A DNA stretch of 64,000 bases from Sphingomonas sp. AR_OL41 (GTDB lineage: Bacteria > Pseudomonadota > Alphaproteobacteria > Sphingomonadales > Sphingomonadaceae). Positions 37,765-46,690 of the stretch are shown here, one piece after another. The number at the start of each line of letters is the position of its first letter. Positions within the stretch are counted from its first letter, which is position 1. The notes below the pieces were generated by a model, which had not been told where the DNA came from, searched no databases, and was given only the letters and a program-made list of their open reading frames with translations. The stretch lies in the NCBI RefSeq assembly GCF_029911635.1, contig NZ_JARYTI010000021.1, positions 1-64,000 of the forward strand, read 5' to 3'. The position numbers were made by a program, and so were the translations under genes.

Positions 37765-37941
37765 CTGTCGTGGCTTGCACCGGCATCATTCCCCCGGGCC
37801 CGGCATCATCGCGCGATCGCAACCGGGGCACGATGCGCGACATGCCCGGCGACAACGACACTGGCAACCGTCGTGCGGCCCCGCGCGACGGTCGTCGCCC
37901 GCGGTTATCCGGCGACGATGACGTCCGGCAACGGCGGCGCC

Positions 37942-38601
37942 TCAATCCCGGTCGGGCGCGCCGAGCGGGAAGTAGGCGCGATAGGGGCGCGCCTCGTCCA
38001 CCGCGCGCGCGACCGATGGGCGGGCGAGCAGCCGCGCGCGATACGCCCGGAGCGTGGCGAATTGCGGGTCGATCGGATGGACCCAGTCCGCGTAGAAGAG
38101 CGACGGCGCCGCCGCACAATCGGCCATGGTGAAGTCGCTGCCGATCGCCCATTCGCGACCGTCCAGTTCCTTGTCGAGCCAGGCATAGATCCGGTCGAGG
38201 CCGGCGCGCGCCTGGGCCATGCCATAAGGATCGCTGTTGCCGGGCGGGCGAAGCGCGTCGGCCACCGCGACGGTCATCGCGTTCATCACGTAGTTGTCGA
38301 ACACCCGGTCGAGCATCCGCACCTCGACCGCCGCGATGGGATCGGCGGGGATCAGCGCGACCGGCCCGGGATGAAAGGCAGCGAGATATTCGATGATACT
38401 GGTCGCCTCGAACACGCGCGTTTCACCATCGATCAGCAAGGGGAACTTGCCCATCGGCGAGGATGCGGCCAGCTCGGCGCCGTTTTCCGGGTGATCGCCA
38501 TCGATCATCCGGAAGGTGAACGGCGTGGCATTCTCGTACAACGGGATCAGCGCCTTCCACGTATAGGACGAGAAGGGATGACCGAACAGCTGCAGGCTCA
38601 C
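37942..38601 (-). CDS. Glutathione S-transferase-like protein
   Basis: A 219-residue soluble protein. The N-terminal thioredoxin-like domain has LFGHPFSSYTWKALIPLYE, then SPMGKFPLLIDG with the cis-proline and VFEATSIIEYL, the glutathione-gamma-Glu loop. The helical C-domain carries the IGSDFTMADCAAAP capping motif. It conjugates or isomerises electrophiles with glutathione; the substrate is unknown. The start is a GTG at 38601 that overlaps the TGA of the VOC gene (GTGA), so translation is coupled. It is the last of six closely spaced minus-strand genes downstream of an HxlR-controlled promoter region. Confidence 0.82.
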   Translation of the reverse strand: MSLQLFGHPFSSYTWKALIPLYENATPFTFRMIDGDHPENGAELAASSPMGKFPLLIDGETRVFEATSIIEYLAAFHPGPVALIPADPIAAVEVRMLDRVFDNYVMNAMTVAVADALRPPGNSDPYGMAQARAGLDRIYAWLDKELDGREWAIGSDFTMADCAAAPSLFYADWVHPIDPQFATLRAYRARLLARPSVARAVDEARPYRAYFPLGAPDRD

Positions 38602-39092
38602 GCGACGGGCTCCCCGGCAAAGGCGGCTTCGAGCGCCGCGATGTCGATCTTCTTCATCTGCATCATCGCCCCCATCGCGCGCTGGCTCGCCGCGGCGTCG
38701 CTGCTGGTCATCATCTCCATCAGCCGGCGCGGCGTGATCTGCCACGAAAGGCCGAACTTGTCCTTGCACCAGCCGCACATCGATTCCGCGCCGCCCTCCG
38801 TGGTGATCGCATGCCACAGCCGGTCGGTCTCGGCCTGATCGTCGGTAAAAACCTGGAACGAGACCGCTTCGCTGAACTGGTACATCGGGCCGCCGTTGAG
38901 GCCGAGAAAATCCTGGCCGAGCACGGTGAACGTCACCGTGATGACGTCGCCGGCCTTGCCGCTGGGATAATCGAGCGGCGAGCGGTTGATCGTCCCGACC
39001 TGCGAATCGGGGAAGGTCGCGGCATAGAAGCGCGCGGCTTCCTCGGCCCTGCCGTCGAACCACAGGCAGGTGGCGATGCGCTTGCTGGACAT
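38598..39092 (-). CDS. PhnB-like VOC protein
   Basis: A 164-residue protein of the PhnB/3-demethylubiquinone methyltransferase-like VOC group. It begins IATCLWFDGRAEEAARFYAATFPDS, has FLGLNGGPMYQF in the middle and the conserved CGWCKDKFGLSWQITP, then PRRLMEMM. The C-terminal MMQMKKIDIAALEAAF is the usual tail of this group. Function is unproven; members often sit in stress or resistance operons. It is 22 bases downstream of the two-domain VOC gene and overlaps the GST gene by four bases. Confidence 0.83.
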   Translation of the reverse strand: MSSKRIATCLWFDGRAEEAARFYAATFPDSQVGTINRSPLDYPSGKAGDVITVTFTVLGQDFLGLNGGPMYQFSEAVSFQVFTDDQAETDRLWHAITTEGGAESMCGWCKDKFGLSWQITPRRLMEMMTSSDAAASQRAMGAMMQMKKIDIAALEAAFAGEPVA

Positions 39093-39114
39093 GGTCTCTC
39101 TCCTGTTCTCGTTC

Positions 39115-39891
39115 TTATTGTCCCGGGCCGACGACGCCGAACATCACGCCGTGCGGGTCGCTGGCGATAATGATGCGGTCGCCCCCGGGCACTTCCTGCG
39201 GGCCATGATGTACCATGCCACCCGCCTCGCCGACCTTCGCGGCGGCGACTTCGATATCGGGCGCGCGGAAATAGAATTGCCATGATGGCGGCGGACCGCC
39301 CGCTGGACGCGTCATCGTCGCGCCGATCGTCGTGTCGCCGACCGCGACGAAGACATAATCGCCCATCTCGCCCATCGACATCTTGTCGGGATAGGACCAG
39401 CCGAACACGCTGGCGTAGAAGGCGTTGGCCGCAGCCTGGTCGGTCGTCGCCAGTTCGTTCCAGTTGCACTTGCCCATGCCGGTCCGGTCAAAGGCAGTGC
39501 GGCTCTCCTCGCTGGCGCCGCGCATCACATAAAAGGGTGCGCCTTGCGGATCGGCGACGAACGCAAGTCGCCCGACGCCGGGGATGTCGAACGGCGCCAT
39601 CAGCACCGATCCGCCCGCTGCGGTGATCTTTGCCACGCTCGCGTCGACATCATCGACACCGATGTAGAACAGCCAGGTTGGCTTCGCGCCGCCAACCTGC
39701 ATTTCGGGGGTCAGCCGCATCACGCCGCCGACGCGATCATTGCCGGCCGTGCCGATCATCCGATAGTCCATCGGACCCGATGGCTGGGCCTCGATCATCC
39801 AGCCGATGACATGGTCGTAGAACGCTTTCGACGCATCGGGATCGGCGGTCAACAACTCGTACCAGATCGGCGTGCCTGCGGGATTGCTCAT
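39115..39891 (-). CDS. Two-domain VOC protein
   Basis: A 258-residue protein made of two VOC domains in tandem (about 1-122 and 135-258). Each opens with W-x-E-L-x-T and FY...GW (TPIWYELLTADPDASKAFYD; KCNWNELATTDQAAANAFYA) and ends with ADPQGAPFYV or SDPHGVMFGV. This form is common in actinobacteria and sphingomonads as a glyoxalase-like or hydroxylase-associated protein. Chemistry is unknown. It lies 28 bases after the DUF1428 gene and 22 before the PhnB-like gene. Confidence 0.83.
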   Translation of the reverse strand: MSNPAGTPIWYELLTADPDASKAFYDHVIGWMIEAQPSGPMDYRMIGTAGNDRVGGVMRLTPEMQVGGAKPTWLFYIGVDDVDASVAKITAAGGSVLMAPFDIPGVGRLAFVADPQGAPFYVMRGASEESRTAFDRTGMGKCNWNELATTDQAAANAFYASVFGWSYPDKMSMGEMGDYVFVAVGDTTIGATMTRPAGGPPPSWQFYFRAPDIEVAAAKVGEAGGMVHHGPQEVPGGDRIIIASDPHGVMFGVVGPGQ

Positions 39892-39919
39892 CGCATCTTC
39901 TCCTGTTTTCCGGTCTTTT

Positions 39920-40276
39920 TCACGCGTCGACGATGGCGGTGAACCCGCCGAAGATCAGACGCTTGCCGTCGAACGGCATCGCCTCGGCGCCCGGCTGCAT
40001 GCGCGGGTCTTCCATGACCTTCTTCATGCCTGCCTCGCGCGTCACCTTGTCAGGCCATTCGATCCACGAGAATACCACCGTCTCGCCCTCGGTCGCCAGC
40101 ACCGCGCGGCGAAAATCGGTCACCTTGCCGTCCGGGATGTCATCACCCCAGCCCTCGACGACGCGCGTCGCGCCATGCTCCCGGAAGATCGGCGCGGCCT
40201 TTTCGGCAAAGTCAGCATAGGCTTCGCGCGTCGTGCCGGCCCGCACTGGCGCGAGGAAACCATCGATGTAGGTCAT
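39920..40276 (-). CDS. DUF1428 (YbaA-like) protein
   Basis: A 118-residue dimeric alpha-beta barrel protein of the DUF1428/YbaA family. It starts YIDGFLAPV, has HGATRVVEGWGDDIPDGKVTDFRRAV and the family core VFSWIEWPDKVTREAGMKKVMEDPRM, and ends with KRLIFGGFTAIVDA. The family has a ferredoxin-like fold and no established reaction. Short gaps on both sides (25 and 28 bases) place it in the GST/VOC operon. Confidence 0.88.
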   Translation of the reverse strand: MTYIDGFLAPVRAGTTREAYADFAEKAAPIFREHGATRVVEGWGDDIPDGKVTDFRRAVLATEGETVVFSWIEWPDKVTREAGMKKVMEDPRMQPGAEAMPFDGKRLIFGGFTAIVDA

Positions 40277-40301
40277 CGGTCTACTCCCGTGATTGTCTCA
40301 C

Positions 40302-40958
40302 TCAGGCCATCGCCGCCACGCGATAGACCGCCAGATGATCGGCCATCGCCTTGACATGCGCCGGCCGCGCCTCGCCGCGCGCCACGTACGAGGCGAGATT
40401 GGGATAGCCCGCCAGCAGATCGGTGTTGCGCAGCCCGCCCAGCACCGACACCATCATCAGGTCGCCGACGGTGAAGTCGTCGCCATCGAGCCAGGTCTTG
40501 TCGCCAAGCGCCGATGCAAGGTCGCCGAGACGGCCGTGGAGATCCTCGATCACCTTCGGTCGCCGTGCCGCCGACCATGGCCGGTCGGCCTCGAAGACGT
40601 CGACCACCGCAACCTGCATCACCCAGGGCTCGACCGAGTTGAGTGCCGCGATGAGCCACTGGACCGCGCGGATGCGCGCCGCGGGATCGTCCGGCAGCAA
40701 ACCCTTGCCCTGCTCGGCGATCCGCAGCGCGATCGCGCCGGATTCGAAAATCTCCACTTCGCCGTCGCTATAGGTCGGCACCTGGCCGAACGGCTGGAAG
40801 TGGCGGTGGGCCGGACTCTTGGCATAGGGGCCATCGATAAGGTCGACGGCATAGGCCTGTCCGGTTTCCTCGAACGCCCAGCGCGCGCGGATATCGCGGA
40901 CGAACCCCTGGGCGAATTCGGGCACCCAGCTGAACGTGGTGATCCTCGCCATCGTCAT
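40302..40958 (-). CDS. Glutathione S-transferase family protein
   Basis: A 218-residue GST-fold protein distinct from the one at the end of the operon. The thioredoxin-like domain includes FQPFGQVPTYSDGEVEIFESGAIA, with cis-Pro in QVP and the ES pair that contacts glutathione. The C-domain has WLDGDDFTVGDLMMVSVL. The first of two close ATG codons (40958) was taken since AGGAGG is nine bases before it. It follows the first VOC gene by 25 bases. Confidence 0.85.
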   Translation of the reverse strand: MTMARITTFSWVPEFAQGFVRDIRARWAFEETGQAYAVDLIDGPYAKSPAHRHFQPFGQVPTYSDGEVEIFESGAIALRIAEQGKGLLPDDPAARIRAVQWLIAALNSVEPWVMQVAVVDVFEADRPWSAARRPKVIEDLHGRLGDLASALGDKTWLDGDDFTVGDLMMVSVLGGLRNTDLLAGYPNLASYVARGEARPAHVKAMADHLAVYRVAAMA

Positions 40959-40983
40959 GTCGTTTCTCCTCCTTGCTTGTCGG

Positions 40984-41424
40984 TTACGCTGCGACCGGCT
41001 CGCCCTGCGCGCTCATCGCGGCGACGGCGGCGTCGACGTCCATCCACATCGGCTCGAAGGTGTGGCCGTCGAGATCCTCGAAGGCGCGGCCATACATGAA
41101 GCCCATGTCCTGCGCCCCGCGCGGCTCGGTGCCGCCGGCGGCAAGCGCGGCCGCCATGATCGCATCAACGTCCGCGCGGCTGTCGCGCGACAGGGCCAGC
41201 AGCACGCCGCTGGTCGTCCGGGCATCGACGATCTGTTTGGTCGTGAAGGTCTGATAGAAAGCCCGATCGAGGATCATGAAGCTGATCGTGTCCGACCATA
41301 CCATCATCGCCGCCTCGGGGCCCTTGCAGATGGTGGTGTCCTGCACGCAGCCGATCGCCGCGTAAAAGGCGGTCGAGGCCGCGACGTCGGCGACGGGCAG
41401 GTTGACGAAGATCATCTTGGACAT
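40984..41424 (-). CDS. VOC-family protein, first gene of the detoxification operon
   Basis: A 146-residue single-domain VOC protein (MIFVNLPVADVAASTAFYAAIG at the start, MYGRAFEDLDGHTFEPMWMD at the end). SFMILDRAFYQTF is characteristic of a glyoxalase-like subgroup annotated only as lactoylglutathione lyase-like. The ATG at 41424 follows AAAGGAT; the open frame upstream is not conserved in style. It is divergent from the HxlR regulator gene with only 65 bases between the starts, so shared control is likely. Confidence 0.83.
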   Translation of the reverse strand: MSKMIFVNLPVADVAASTAFYAAIGCVQDTTICKGPEAAMMVWSDTISFMILDRAFYQTFTTKQIVDARTTSGVLLALSRDSRADVDAIMAAALAAGGTEPRGAQDMGFMYGRAFEDLDGHTFEPMWMDVDAAVAAMSAQGEPVAA

Positions 41425-41489
41425 GGCGCAGCGATCCTTTGCGACTCGGTGTTTGCTTTCGATGCCCTCCCGAGTTACAAAACACAACT

Positions 41490-42182
41490 ATGAAGTTAGT
41501 AAAACTAACCAACGGTCCCGAAAGCGCGACGAAGCGCTGGTATGACGACGCCTGCGGCACGGCGCTCGGCATGGAGCTGGTGGGCGAGCGATGGTCGCTG
41601 CTGATCGTGCGCGAGCTCCTGCTCGGGCCGCGACGGTTCGGCGCGCTGCGTGCCGGCTTGCCGGGGATCAGCGCCAATGTCCTGACCCAGCGGCTCGAGG
41701 GGCTGGAAGCGAGCGGCATCATCGAGCGCCGAACGCTACCGCCGCCCGCCAATGTGCAGGTCTATGCGCTCACGCCCTGGGGCGAAGAATGCGAGCCTGT
41801 GGTGCTCGGCCTGGCGCGCTGGGCGCTGCGCTCGCCGATGCACGACCCGCGCCTGTCCTTCTCGCCGACCGCGCTGATGCTGTCGCTGAAGATGCTGGTG
41901 GTGACCGAGCGGCTCGGCGATATGCAAAGTGTGATCGGCCTGCGCCTCGATGGTGAGGATTATGTCGCGCGGGTCGGCGACGGTGCCATCACCGTGGCGC
42001 GCGGCGCGGCGATCGACGCCGACGCCATGCTTGCCGGCGCGCCCGGAGCGATGCTGCCGCTGTTTTTCGGCGGCAAATCGCTGGCCGAAGCGGAGGCCGC
42101 AGGCTTGGTGTCGGTATCCGGCGATCGCGCCCGCGCGGCACTGTTCGCAACCTTGTTTTCCCTGCCCCAAAAGGCGCGTTGA
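41490..42182 (+). CDS. HxlR-family transcriptional regulator
   Basis: A 230-residue regulator with an N-terminal HxlR winged helix: CGTALGMELVGERWSLLIVRELLLGPRRF (about 22-50), then GISANVLTQRLEGLEASGIIERR. The C-terminal 100 residues (SFSPTALMLSLKML...) resemble a sterol-carrier-type ligand pocket found in longer HxlR proteins. ATG 41490 has no clear Shine-Dalgarno, hinting at a leaderless or weakly translated message. A 6-bp inverted repeat starts two bases after the start codon. It faces the GST/VOC operon and probably controls it in response to reactive electrophiles, as HypR/YodB-type proteins do; this is inference. Confidence 0.85.
   Translation: MKLVKLTNGPESATKRWYDDACGTALGMELVGERWSLLIVRELLLGPRRFGALRAGLPGISANVLTQRLEGLEASGIIERRTLPPPANVQVYALTPWGEECEPVVLGLARWALRSPMHDPRLSFSPTALMLSLKMLVVTERLGDMQSVIGLRLDGEDYVARVGDGAITVARGAAIDADAMLAGAPGAMLPLFFGGKSLAEAEAAGLVSVSGDRARAALFATLFSLPQKAR
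41495..41509. promoter_or_regulatory. Inverted repeat at the start of the HxlR gene
   Basis: GTTAGT and ACTAAC are perfect mirror arms separated by AAA, just inside the HxlR reading frame. Bases shortly upstream (AGTTACAAAACACAACT) are related. Position and form suit an autoregulatory operator shared with the divergent operon, but the codons KLVKLT also explain it. Confidence 0.4.
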
Positions 42183-42222
42183 CCACCACAGGGCGAGGTT
42201 GCGCTTGACGAAGCGCCATTCC

Positions 42223-42247
42223 GTTCGCACTGAGCTTGTCGAAGTGC
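42223..42247. repeat. Short sphingomonad REP-type palindrome
   Basis: GTTCGCACTGAGCTTGTCGA followed by AGTGC forms a hairpin with arms GCACT/AGTGC. Very similar units are scattered between genes of many sphingomonads. It lies between the HxlR gene and cobS. Confidence 0.5.
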
Positions 42248-42325
42248 CGCTCTTCCTATGCAGCCGATGGGAACAGGATCAGGGCTTCGAAACACGCAGC
42301 CCGACCGGCCTTTTTGGATGGCATG

Positions 42326-43330
42326 ATGACCGACATCCCCAATACCCAGCCCGACAGTCGTGAGACGACGATCCTCGACGCGCCCGACCAGATGAAGAAG
42401 GTGCGCGACCTGTTCGGCATCGATTCGGACATGCAGGTACCCGCGTTCAGCGAGGCAGACGAACGCGTCCCCGATCTCGACCCCGCCTATGTGTTCGATC
42501 CCGACACCACGCTCGCGATCTGCGCCGGCTTTGCCTTTAATCGCCGCGTTATGGTCCAGGGCTATCACGGCACCGGCAAGTCGACGCATATCGAGCAGGT
42601 CGCGGCGCGGCTCAACTGGCCGTGCATCCGCATCAATCTCGACGCGCATATCAGCCGCATCGACCTGGTCGGCCGCGACGCGATCGTGCTGCGCGACGGC
42701 CAGCAGGTCACCGAATTCCGCGAGGGGCTGCTGCCTTGGGCGCTGCAGACGCCGACCGCCCTGGTATTCGACGAATATGACGCCGGCCGCCCCGATGTGA
42801 TGTTCGTCATCCAGCGTGTGCTCGAGACCGAGGGCAAGTTGACGCTGCTCGATCAGAACCGCGTGATCCGCCCCAACAAGTTCTTCCGGCTGTTCGCCAC
42901 CGCCAACACCGTCGGCCTGGGCGACACCAGCGGGCTCTATCACGGCACGCAGCAGATCAACCAGGGCCAGATGGACCGCTGGAACATCGTCATCACGCTC
43001 AACTATCTGCCCGCTGCGGTCGAGGCGCAGATCGTGCTCGCCAAGTCGGGCGAATATGACAAGCCCGAGGGCAAGAAGACCGTCGACAACATGGTCCGCG
43101 TCGCCGACCTGACACGGCGCGGCTTCATCAACGGCGACATCTCGACCGTGATGAGCCCGCGCACCGTGATCACCTGGGCACAGAATGCGCTGATCTTCGG
43201 CGATATCGGCTTCGCCTTCCGCCTGTCGTTCCTCAACAAGTGCGACGAGGCCGAGCGCCCGCTGGTCGCGGAATATTATCAGCGCGTATTCGGTCAGGAT
43301 CTGCCGGAGAGCGTCGTCGGCAAGTCTTGA
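42326..43330 (+). CDS. cobS: CobS-like AAA+ ATPase
   Basis: A 334-residue AAA+ ATPase of the CobS/MoxR group, the ATPase of aerobic cobaltochelatase, which works with CobT and CobN to insert cobalt into hydrogenobyrinic acid diamide. Walker A is GYHGTGKST (about 79-87), Walker [10 protein letters not shown] (about 149-157), and [11 protein letters not shown] is the sensor 1 block. The N-terminal [18 protein letters not shown] is typical of CobS. The second of two adjacent ATG codons is used here; 42323 is equally possible. No cobN or other corrin gene is in the window. cobT lies 1.5 kb downstream, separated by a toxin-antitoxin pair and a secreted protein gene. Confidence 0.9.
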   Translation: MTDIPNTQPDSRETTILDAPDQMKKVRDLFGIDSDMQVPAFSEADERVPDLDPAYVFDPDTTLAICAGFAFNRRVMVQGYHGTGKSTHIEQVAARLNWPCIRINLDAHISRIDLVGRDAIVLRDGQQVTEFREGLLPWALQTPTALVFDEYDAGRPDVMFVIQRVLETEGKLTLLDQNRVIRPNKFFRLFATANTVGLGDTSGLYHGTQQINQGQMDRWNIVITLNYLPAAVEAQIVLAKSGEYDKPEGKKTVDNMVRVADLTRRGFINGDISTVMSPRTVITWAQNALIFGDIGFAFRLSFLNKCDEAERPLVAEYYQRVFGQDLPESVVGKS

Positions 43331-43345
43331 GGCACACGCCAAAGT

Positions 43346-43365
43346 GGACTAAGTGGACTTAGTCC
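43346..43365. promoter_or_regulatory. Palindromic operator candidate of the toxin-antitoxin pair
   Basis: GGACTAAG and CTTAGTCC are perfect 8-bp mirror arms separated by TGGA, located 15 bases before the antitoxin ATG and next to its AGGAG. Phd-type antitoxins commonly repress their own promoter at such sites. The direct repeat GTGGACTa/GTGGACTt overlaps it. Confidence 0.65.
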
Positions 43366-43379
43366 ATAGGAGACTGCCG

Positions 43380-43658
43380 ATGGCCGAGGCCGATCCCGGG
43401 AAGATGGTCAACGTCCATGAGGCGAAGACGCATTTCTCCAAGCTGCTCGAACGCGCCCATGCCGGCGAGGAGATCATCCTTGCCAAGGCCGGTAAGCCTT
43501 ATGCCAAACTGGTGCCGATCGACGCACCGGCCTTGCCACCACGCAAGCCGGGCCGCTTCAAGCACCTGCTCAAGGATGTGCCGACCGACATCTGGTTCGA
43601 ACCGATGTCGGATGACGATCTCGACGCCTGGGAAGGCAAATATTCGAACATTCTGTGA
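43380..43658 (+). CDS. Phd/YefM-type antitoxin
   Basis: A 92-residue antitoxin of the Phd/YefM type. The N-terminal DNA-binding part has VNVHEAKTHFSKLLERAHAGEEIILAKAGKPYAKLVPI (about 9-46), the family hallmark. The C-terminal tail (LLKDVPTDIWFEPMSDDDLDAWEG) is acidic and should wrap the toxin. AGGAG precedes ATG 43380. The TGA overlaps the GTG start of the PIN toxin by four bases, the usual coupling. A perfect palindrome sits just upstream. Confidence 0.92.
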   Translation: MAEADPGKMVNVHEAKTHFSKLLERAHAGEEIILAKAGKPYAKLVPIDAPALPPRKPGRFKHLLKDVPTDIWFEPMSDDDLDAWEGKYSNIL

Positions 43659-44053
43659 GCGGTGTGACTGGCTATCTACTCGATACGCATGCGCTGATCT
43701 GGTGGTGGCTGGTCGATCCTGCGCTGCCCGCCGACATCATGGCGCTCATGGCCAGGAGCGATGCCAACGTTCACGTCAGTGCCATCAGCGGCATTGAGAT
43801 CGCGATCAAGGTCCGGATCGGCAAGCTGCCGGAGATGATCGAACCGCTCGACCACTTTGACGAGGCCGTGCTCGGCGATTCGTTTCGCCATTTGCCAGTA
43901 GACCGTCGCCATGCCATCCGTGCCGGCCTCATGAAGGGCGCACACCGCGACCCCTTCGACCGGCTGCTCGCCGCCCAGGCGTTGATCGAGGATTTGACCG
44001 TGATCACACGTGACCGAGCCTTTGCCGACTTTGGTTGCAAGGTGGTCTGGTAG
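43655..44053 (+). CDS. PIN-domain toxin (VapC-like)
   Basis: A 132-residue PIN-domain ribonuclease, predicted toxin. Conserved acidic residues are visible: Asp in YLLDTHALIWWW (residue 10), Glu in SAISGIEIAIK (about 47), and Asp in HRDPFDRLLAAQA (about 97-101) and ITRDRAF (about 119). This PhoH-like/VapC subtype pairs with Phd antitoxins. It starts with GTG at 43655 overlapping the antitoxin stop. The stop is one base before the ATG of the secreted protein gene, so the TA pair may be read together with the flanking cobT transcript. Confidence 0.92.
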   Translation: MSGVTGYLLDTHALIWWWLVDPALPADIMALMARSDANVHVSAISGIEIAIKVRIGKLPEMIEPLDHFDEAVLGDSFRHLPVDRRHAIRAGLMKGAHRDPFDRLLAAQALIEDLTVITRDRAFADFGCKVVW

Positions 44054-44054
44054 C

Positions 44055-44864
44055 ATGCGCCGTCTGCCCCTCCTGCTTGTCTCCGCCACTGCCGTGCTGT
44101 TGATCGCCGCCAAGGACGGCGGCCAGGTCGGCGCGCCGCCGCTGCGGCTGATCGAGACGATTTCGCCGCAGGGGCCGCAAAAGGTCATGCCCGGCGCGAT
44201 CATCTCGCGCGCGCTGATCGGCCGGCCCGATTCGGCAATTCTCGGCGACGACATCAAGCTCGACTGGAAGGGCGAGAAGCGCAGCTTCATGCATGGCGAT
44301 ATCCTTCACGCCGAAAGCGTCAGCGGCGTGACCGGCATTCCCGATGCGGTGTTTTGCGAGGAAGAACAGAAGGCCTCGGTCGGCAAGGTCATGACCGGGC
44401 AGATGCTGTTCGGCCTGGTCGGCGCGCTGCGCGGCACGCATCTCAACACGCGCTACTGCGTGTTCGACGCAGATGGCGACAAGAGCTTCGACCACGCCTT
44501 TCTGATTGGCGCCAAGGGTGATGAGGGTCGCGCCCCGTTCGTCATTCCGCCCGCGCGCTACGGGCTGATCGAGGGCATCGAACTGGGCGGCGAAAGCGTC
44601 GCCCGGCTGCGCTATGTCGGCCCCGCCGGCAACAGCAACAGCATCTCGATCGACCTCGAAGTGTCGGGGTTCGGCATGATGCGCGACCTCGCCGAACCAC
44701 GCACCGTCATCCCGATCACCCGGCTGCCCGCCTATAAGGTGATCAACGGCGCGGTCGTCACCGTGCTTGCATACGACGCCAAAACCATGGAAGCGACGAT
44801 CCGCATGGATCATGATCTGGCACCGGGCCATATCGTGCTGCCGGAATTGAGCCATGGCTACTGA
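44055..44864 (+). CDS. Exported protein of unknown function before cobT
   Basis: A 269-residue protein with a signal peptide ([19 protein letters not shown]). No family is recognised. The mature part is beta-rich, with two well separated cysteines ([18 protein letters not shown]); the DADGD stretch could bind a cation but is too short to claim. It follows the PIN toxin stop by one base, and its 3' end overlaps the cobT start by 11 bases, so it is translated with cobT. The link between an exported protein and a chelatase subunit is unexplained. Confidence 0.65.
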   Translation: MRRLPLLLVSATAVLLIAAKDGGQVGAPPLRLIETISPQGPQKVMPGAIISRALIGRPDSAILGDDIKLDWKGEKRSFMHGDILHAESVSGVTGIPDAVFCEEEQKASVGKVMTGQMLFGLVGALRGTHLNTRYCVFDADGDKSFDHAFLIGAKGDEGRAPFVIPPARYGLIEGIELGGESVARLRYVGPAGNSNSISIDLEVSGFGMMRDLAEPRTVIPITRLPAYKVINGAVVTVLAYDAKTMEATIRMDHDLAPGHIVLPELSHGY

Positions 44865-46680
44865 CACACCCCTCGATCGTTTCAAAAACGTCCTCGGCGG
44901 CGCATCGCGGGCGATCGCCGGCGAGCCCGAGATCGAACTCGCTTTCACTGCAGACGCGCCCGCGCAATCGGGCAAGCATATCAAGGTGCCGATGCCGGCG
45001 CGCACCCTGCCCGCCGACCAGGTCGCCGAGGCGCGTGGCTTTGCCGATGGCTTCGCGCTGCGGCTGAAATTTCACGACACCGGCCTGCACAATCGCGGCG
45101 CGCCGGCCGAGGCAGTCGCGCGATCGGTGTTCGACGCGGTCGAGACCGCACGCGTCGAGGCGCTGGGTGCGCGCGGCTATGCCGGGATCACCGCCAATCT
45201 TGCTACCGCGCTCGACGTCAGGCTGCGCGCCGACCCGATCACACGCGCACGCAACCGGGACGAGGTGCCGCTGTCGACCGCGCTCGGGCTGATGGTGCGC
45301 GAGCGGCTGACCGGGCAGGAATCGCCCGCGCTCGCCGCGCCCGGCCTCGCGCTGGTCCGCGACTGGATCGAGGACAAGGCCGGCGGCGATCTCGACGCGC
45401 TCGGCCTCGCCATCGACGACCAGCGCACCTTTGCCGGCCTCGTCAACCGCTTGCTCGAGGATCTCGAGCTGATCGAGGGCGACATGCTCCCCGACGAAAC
45501 CGACGAGGGCGGCGCCGAGGACGAGGGCACCGACGAGCAGCAGGACGATAGCGAGGCAGGCGACGAGCCTGGCGAGCAGGGCCAGGGCGAGATGGAGGCG
45601 CGCGGCGAACCGCGCGATGCCGAGGGAGAGGAAGGCGAGAATAGCGAGCAGGGCGAGGACGATCTCGACAATCAGGACGGCGAACCCGGCGACGAGGGCG
45701 ACGAAGGCATGTTGCCGGTCCGCCCCAACCGACCCTTTTCCGATCTGTCGCCGCATTTCGACTATAAGCCGTGGACGACGCAGTTCGACGAGGTCATCGC
45801 CGCGACCGAATTGTGCGACGCCGAGGAGCTGACCCGGCTGCGCTCCTATCTCGACCAGCAACTCGTCCATCTGCAGGGCGCGGTGACCAAGCTCGCCAAT
45901 CGCTTGCAGCGGCGGCTGATGGCACAGCAGAATCGCAGCTGGGATTTCGACCAGGAGGAAGGGCTGCTCGACGCCGCGCGGCTGGCGCGCGTCGTGGTCA
46001 ACCCGACCCAGTCGCTGAGCTACAAGATCGAGCGCGAGACCGAGTTCCGCGACACCGTCGTCACCCTGCTGATCGACAATTCGGGCTCGATGCGCGGCCG
46101 GCCGATCTCGATCGCCGCGATCAGCGCCGACATCCTCGCGCGCACGCTCGAACGCTGCGGCGTCAAGACCGAGATCCTTGGCTTCACCACACGCGCCTGG
46201 AAGGGCGGCCAGTCACGCGAAACCTGGCTCGCCGCCGGGCGCCCCCCGCAACCGGGCCGGCTCAACGACGTGCGCCACATCGTCTACAAAAAGGCCGACG
46301 AGCCGTGGCGCCGCGCCAAAACCTCGCTCGGGCTGATGATGCGCGAAGGGTTGCTCAAGGAGAATATCGACGGCGAGGCGCTGCTCTGGGCGCACAGCCG
46401 GCTGATCGCGCGGCCCGAGGAGCGCAAGATCATGATGGTCATCTCCGACGGCGCGCCGGTCGACGATTCGACGCTCAGCGTCAATTCGGGCAGCTATCTC
46501 GAACGCCATCTGCGCCAGGTGATCGGCTGGATCGAGGGCCGCTCACCGGTCGAACTCGTCGCGATCGGCATCGGCCATGACGTGACGCGCTATTATGCCC
46601 GCGCGGTGACGATCATGGACGCCGAGCAACTTGGCGGCACGATCATCGAGCAACTCGCCGCGCTGTTCGATACCCCGTGA
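44854..46680 (+). CDS. cobT: CobT-like cobaltochelatase subunit with VWA domain
   Basis: A 608-residue CobT, the von Willebrand-type partner of CobS in aerobic cobaltochelatase. It has an N-terminal helical domain, a highly acidic Asp/Glu/Gly-rich linker (about 208-290), and a C-terminal VWA domain with MIDAS motif DNSGSMRG (about 408-415). [21 protein letters not shown] and [14 protein letters not shown] are strongly conserved in CobT. Length is normal. CobS/CobT pairs are sometimes kept by bacteria lacking cobN, perhaps as a general remodelling pair; that cannot be judged from this window. Confidence 0.92.
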   Translation: MATDTPLDRFKNVLGGASRAIAGEPEIELAFTADAPAQSGKHIKVPMPARTLPADQVAEARGFADGFALRLKFHDTGLHNRGAPAEAVARSVFDAVETARVEALGARGYAGITANLATALDVRLRADPITRARNRDEVPLSTALGLMVRERLTGQESPALAAPGLALVRDWIEDKAGGDLDALGLAIDDQRTFAGLVNRLLEDLELIEGDMLPDETDEGGAEDEGTDEQQDDSEAGDEPGEQGQGEMEARGEPRDAEGEEGENSEQGEDDLDNQDGEPGDEGDEGMLPVRPNRPFSDLSPHFDYKPWTTQFDEVIAATELCDAEELTRLRSYLDQQLVHLQGAVTKLANRLQRRLMAQQNRSWDFDQEEGLLDAARLARVVVNPTQSLSYKIERETEFRDTVVTLLIDNSGSMRGRPISIAAISADILARTLERCGVKTEILGFTTRAWKGGQSRETWLAAGRPPQPGRLNDVRHIVYKKADEPWRRAKTSLGLMMREGLLKENIDGEALLWAHSRLIARPEERKIMMVISDGAPVDDSTLSVNSGSYLERHLRQVIGWIEGRSPVELVAIGIGHDVTRYYARAVTIMDAEQLGGTIIEQLAALFDTP

Positions 46681-46690
46681 TGTTCCGGCC

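Noticed and set aside
37784-37850. GC-rich stretch with CCCCCGGGCCCGG, checked as a third copy of the two-hairpin element
   Set aside because: The flanks do not form the two paired hairpins or the CGGGT/ACCCG outer stem.
41439-41489. Upstream extension of the HxlR frame
   Set aside because: Adds a non-conserved leader and would run into the divergent promoter; the ATG at 41490 suits the family.
43346-43365. Possible terminator of cobS
   Set aside because: No T-run follows and the palindrome directly precedes the antitoxin ribosome-binding site, so an operator is more likely.
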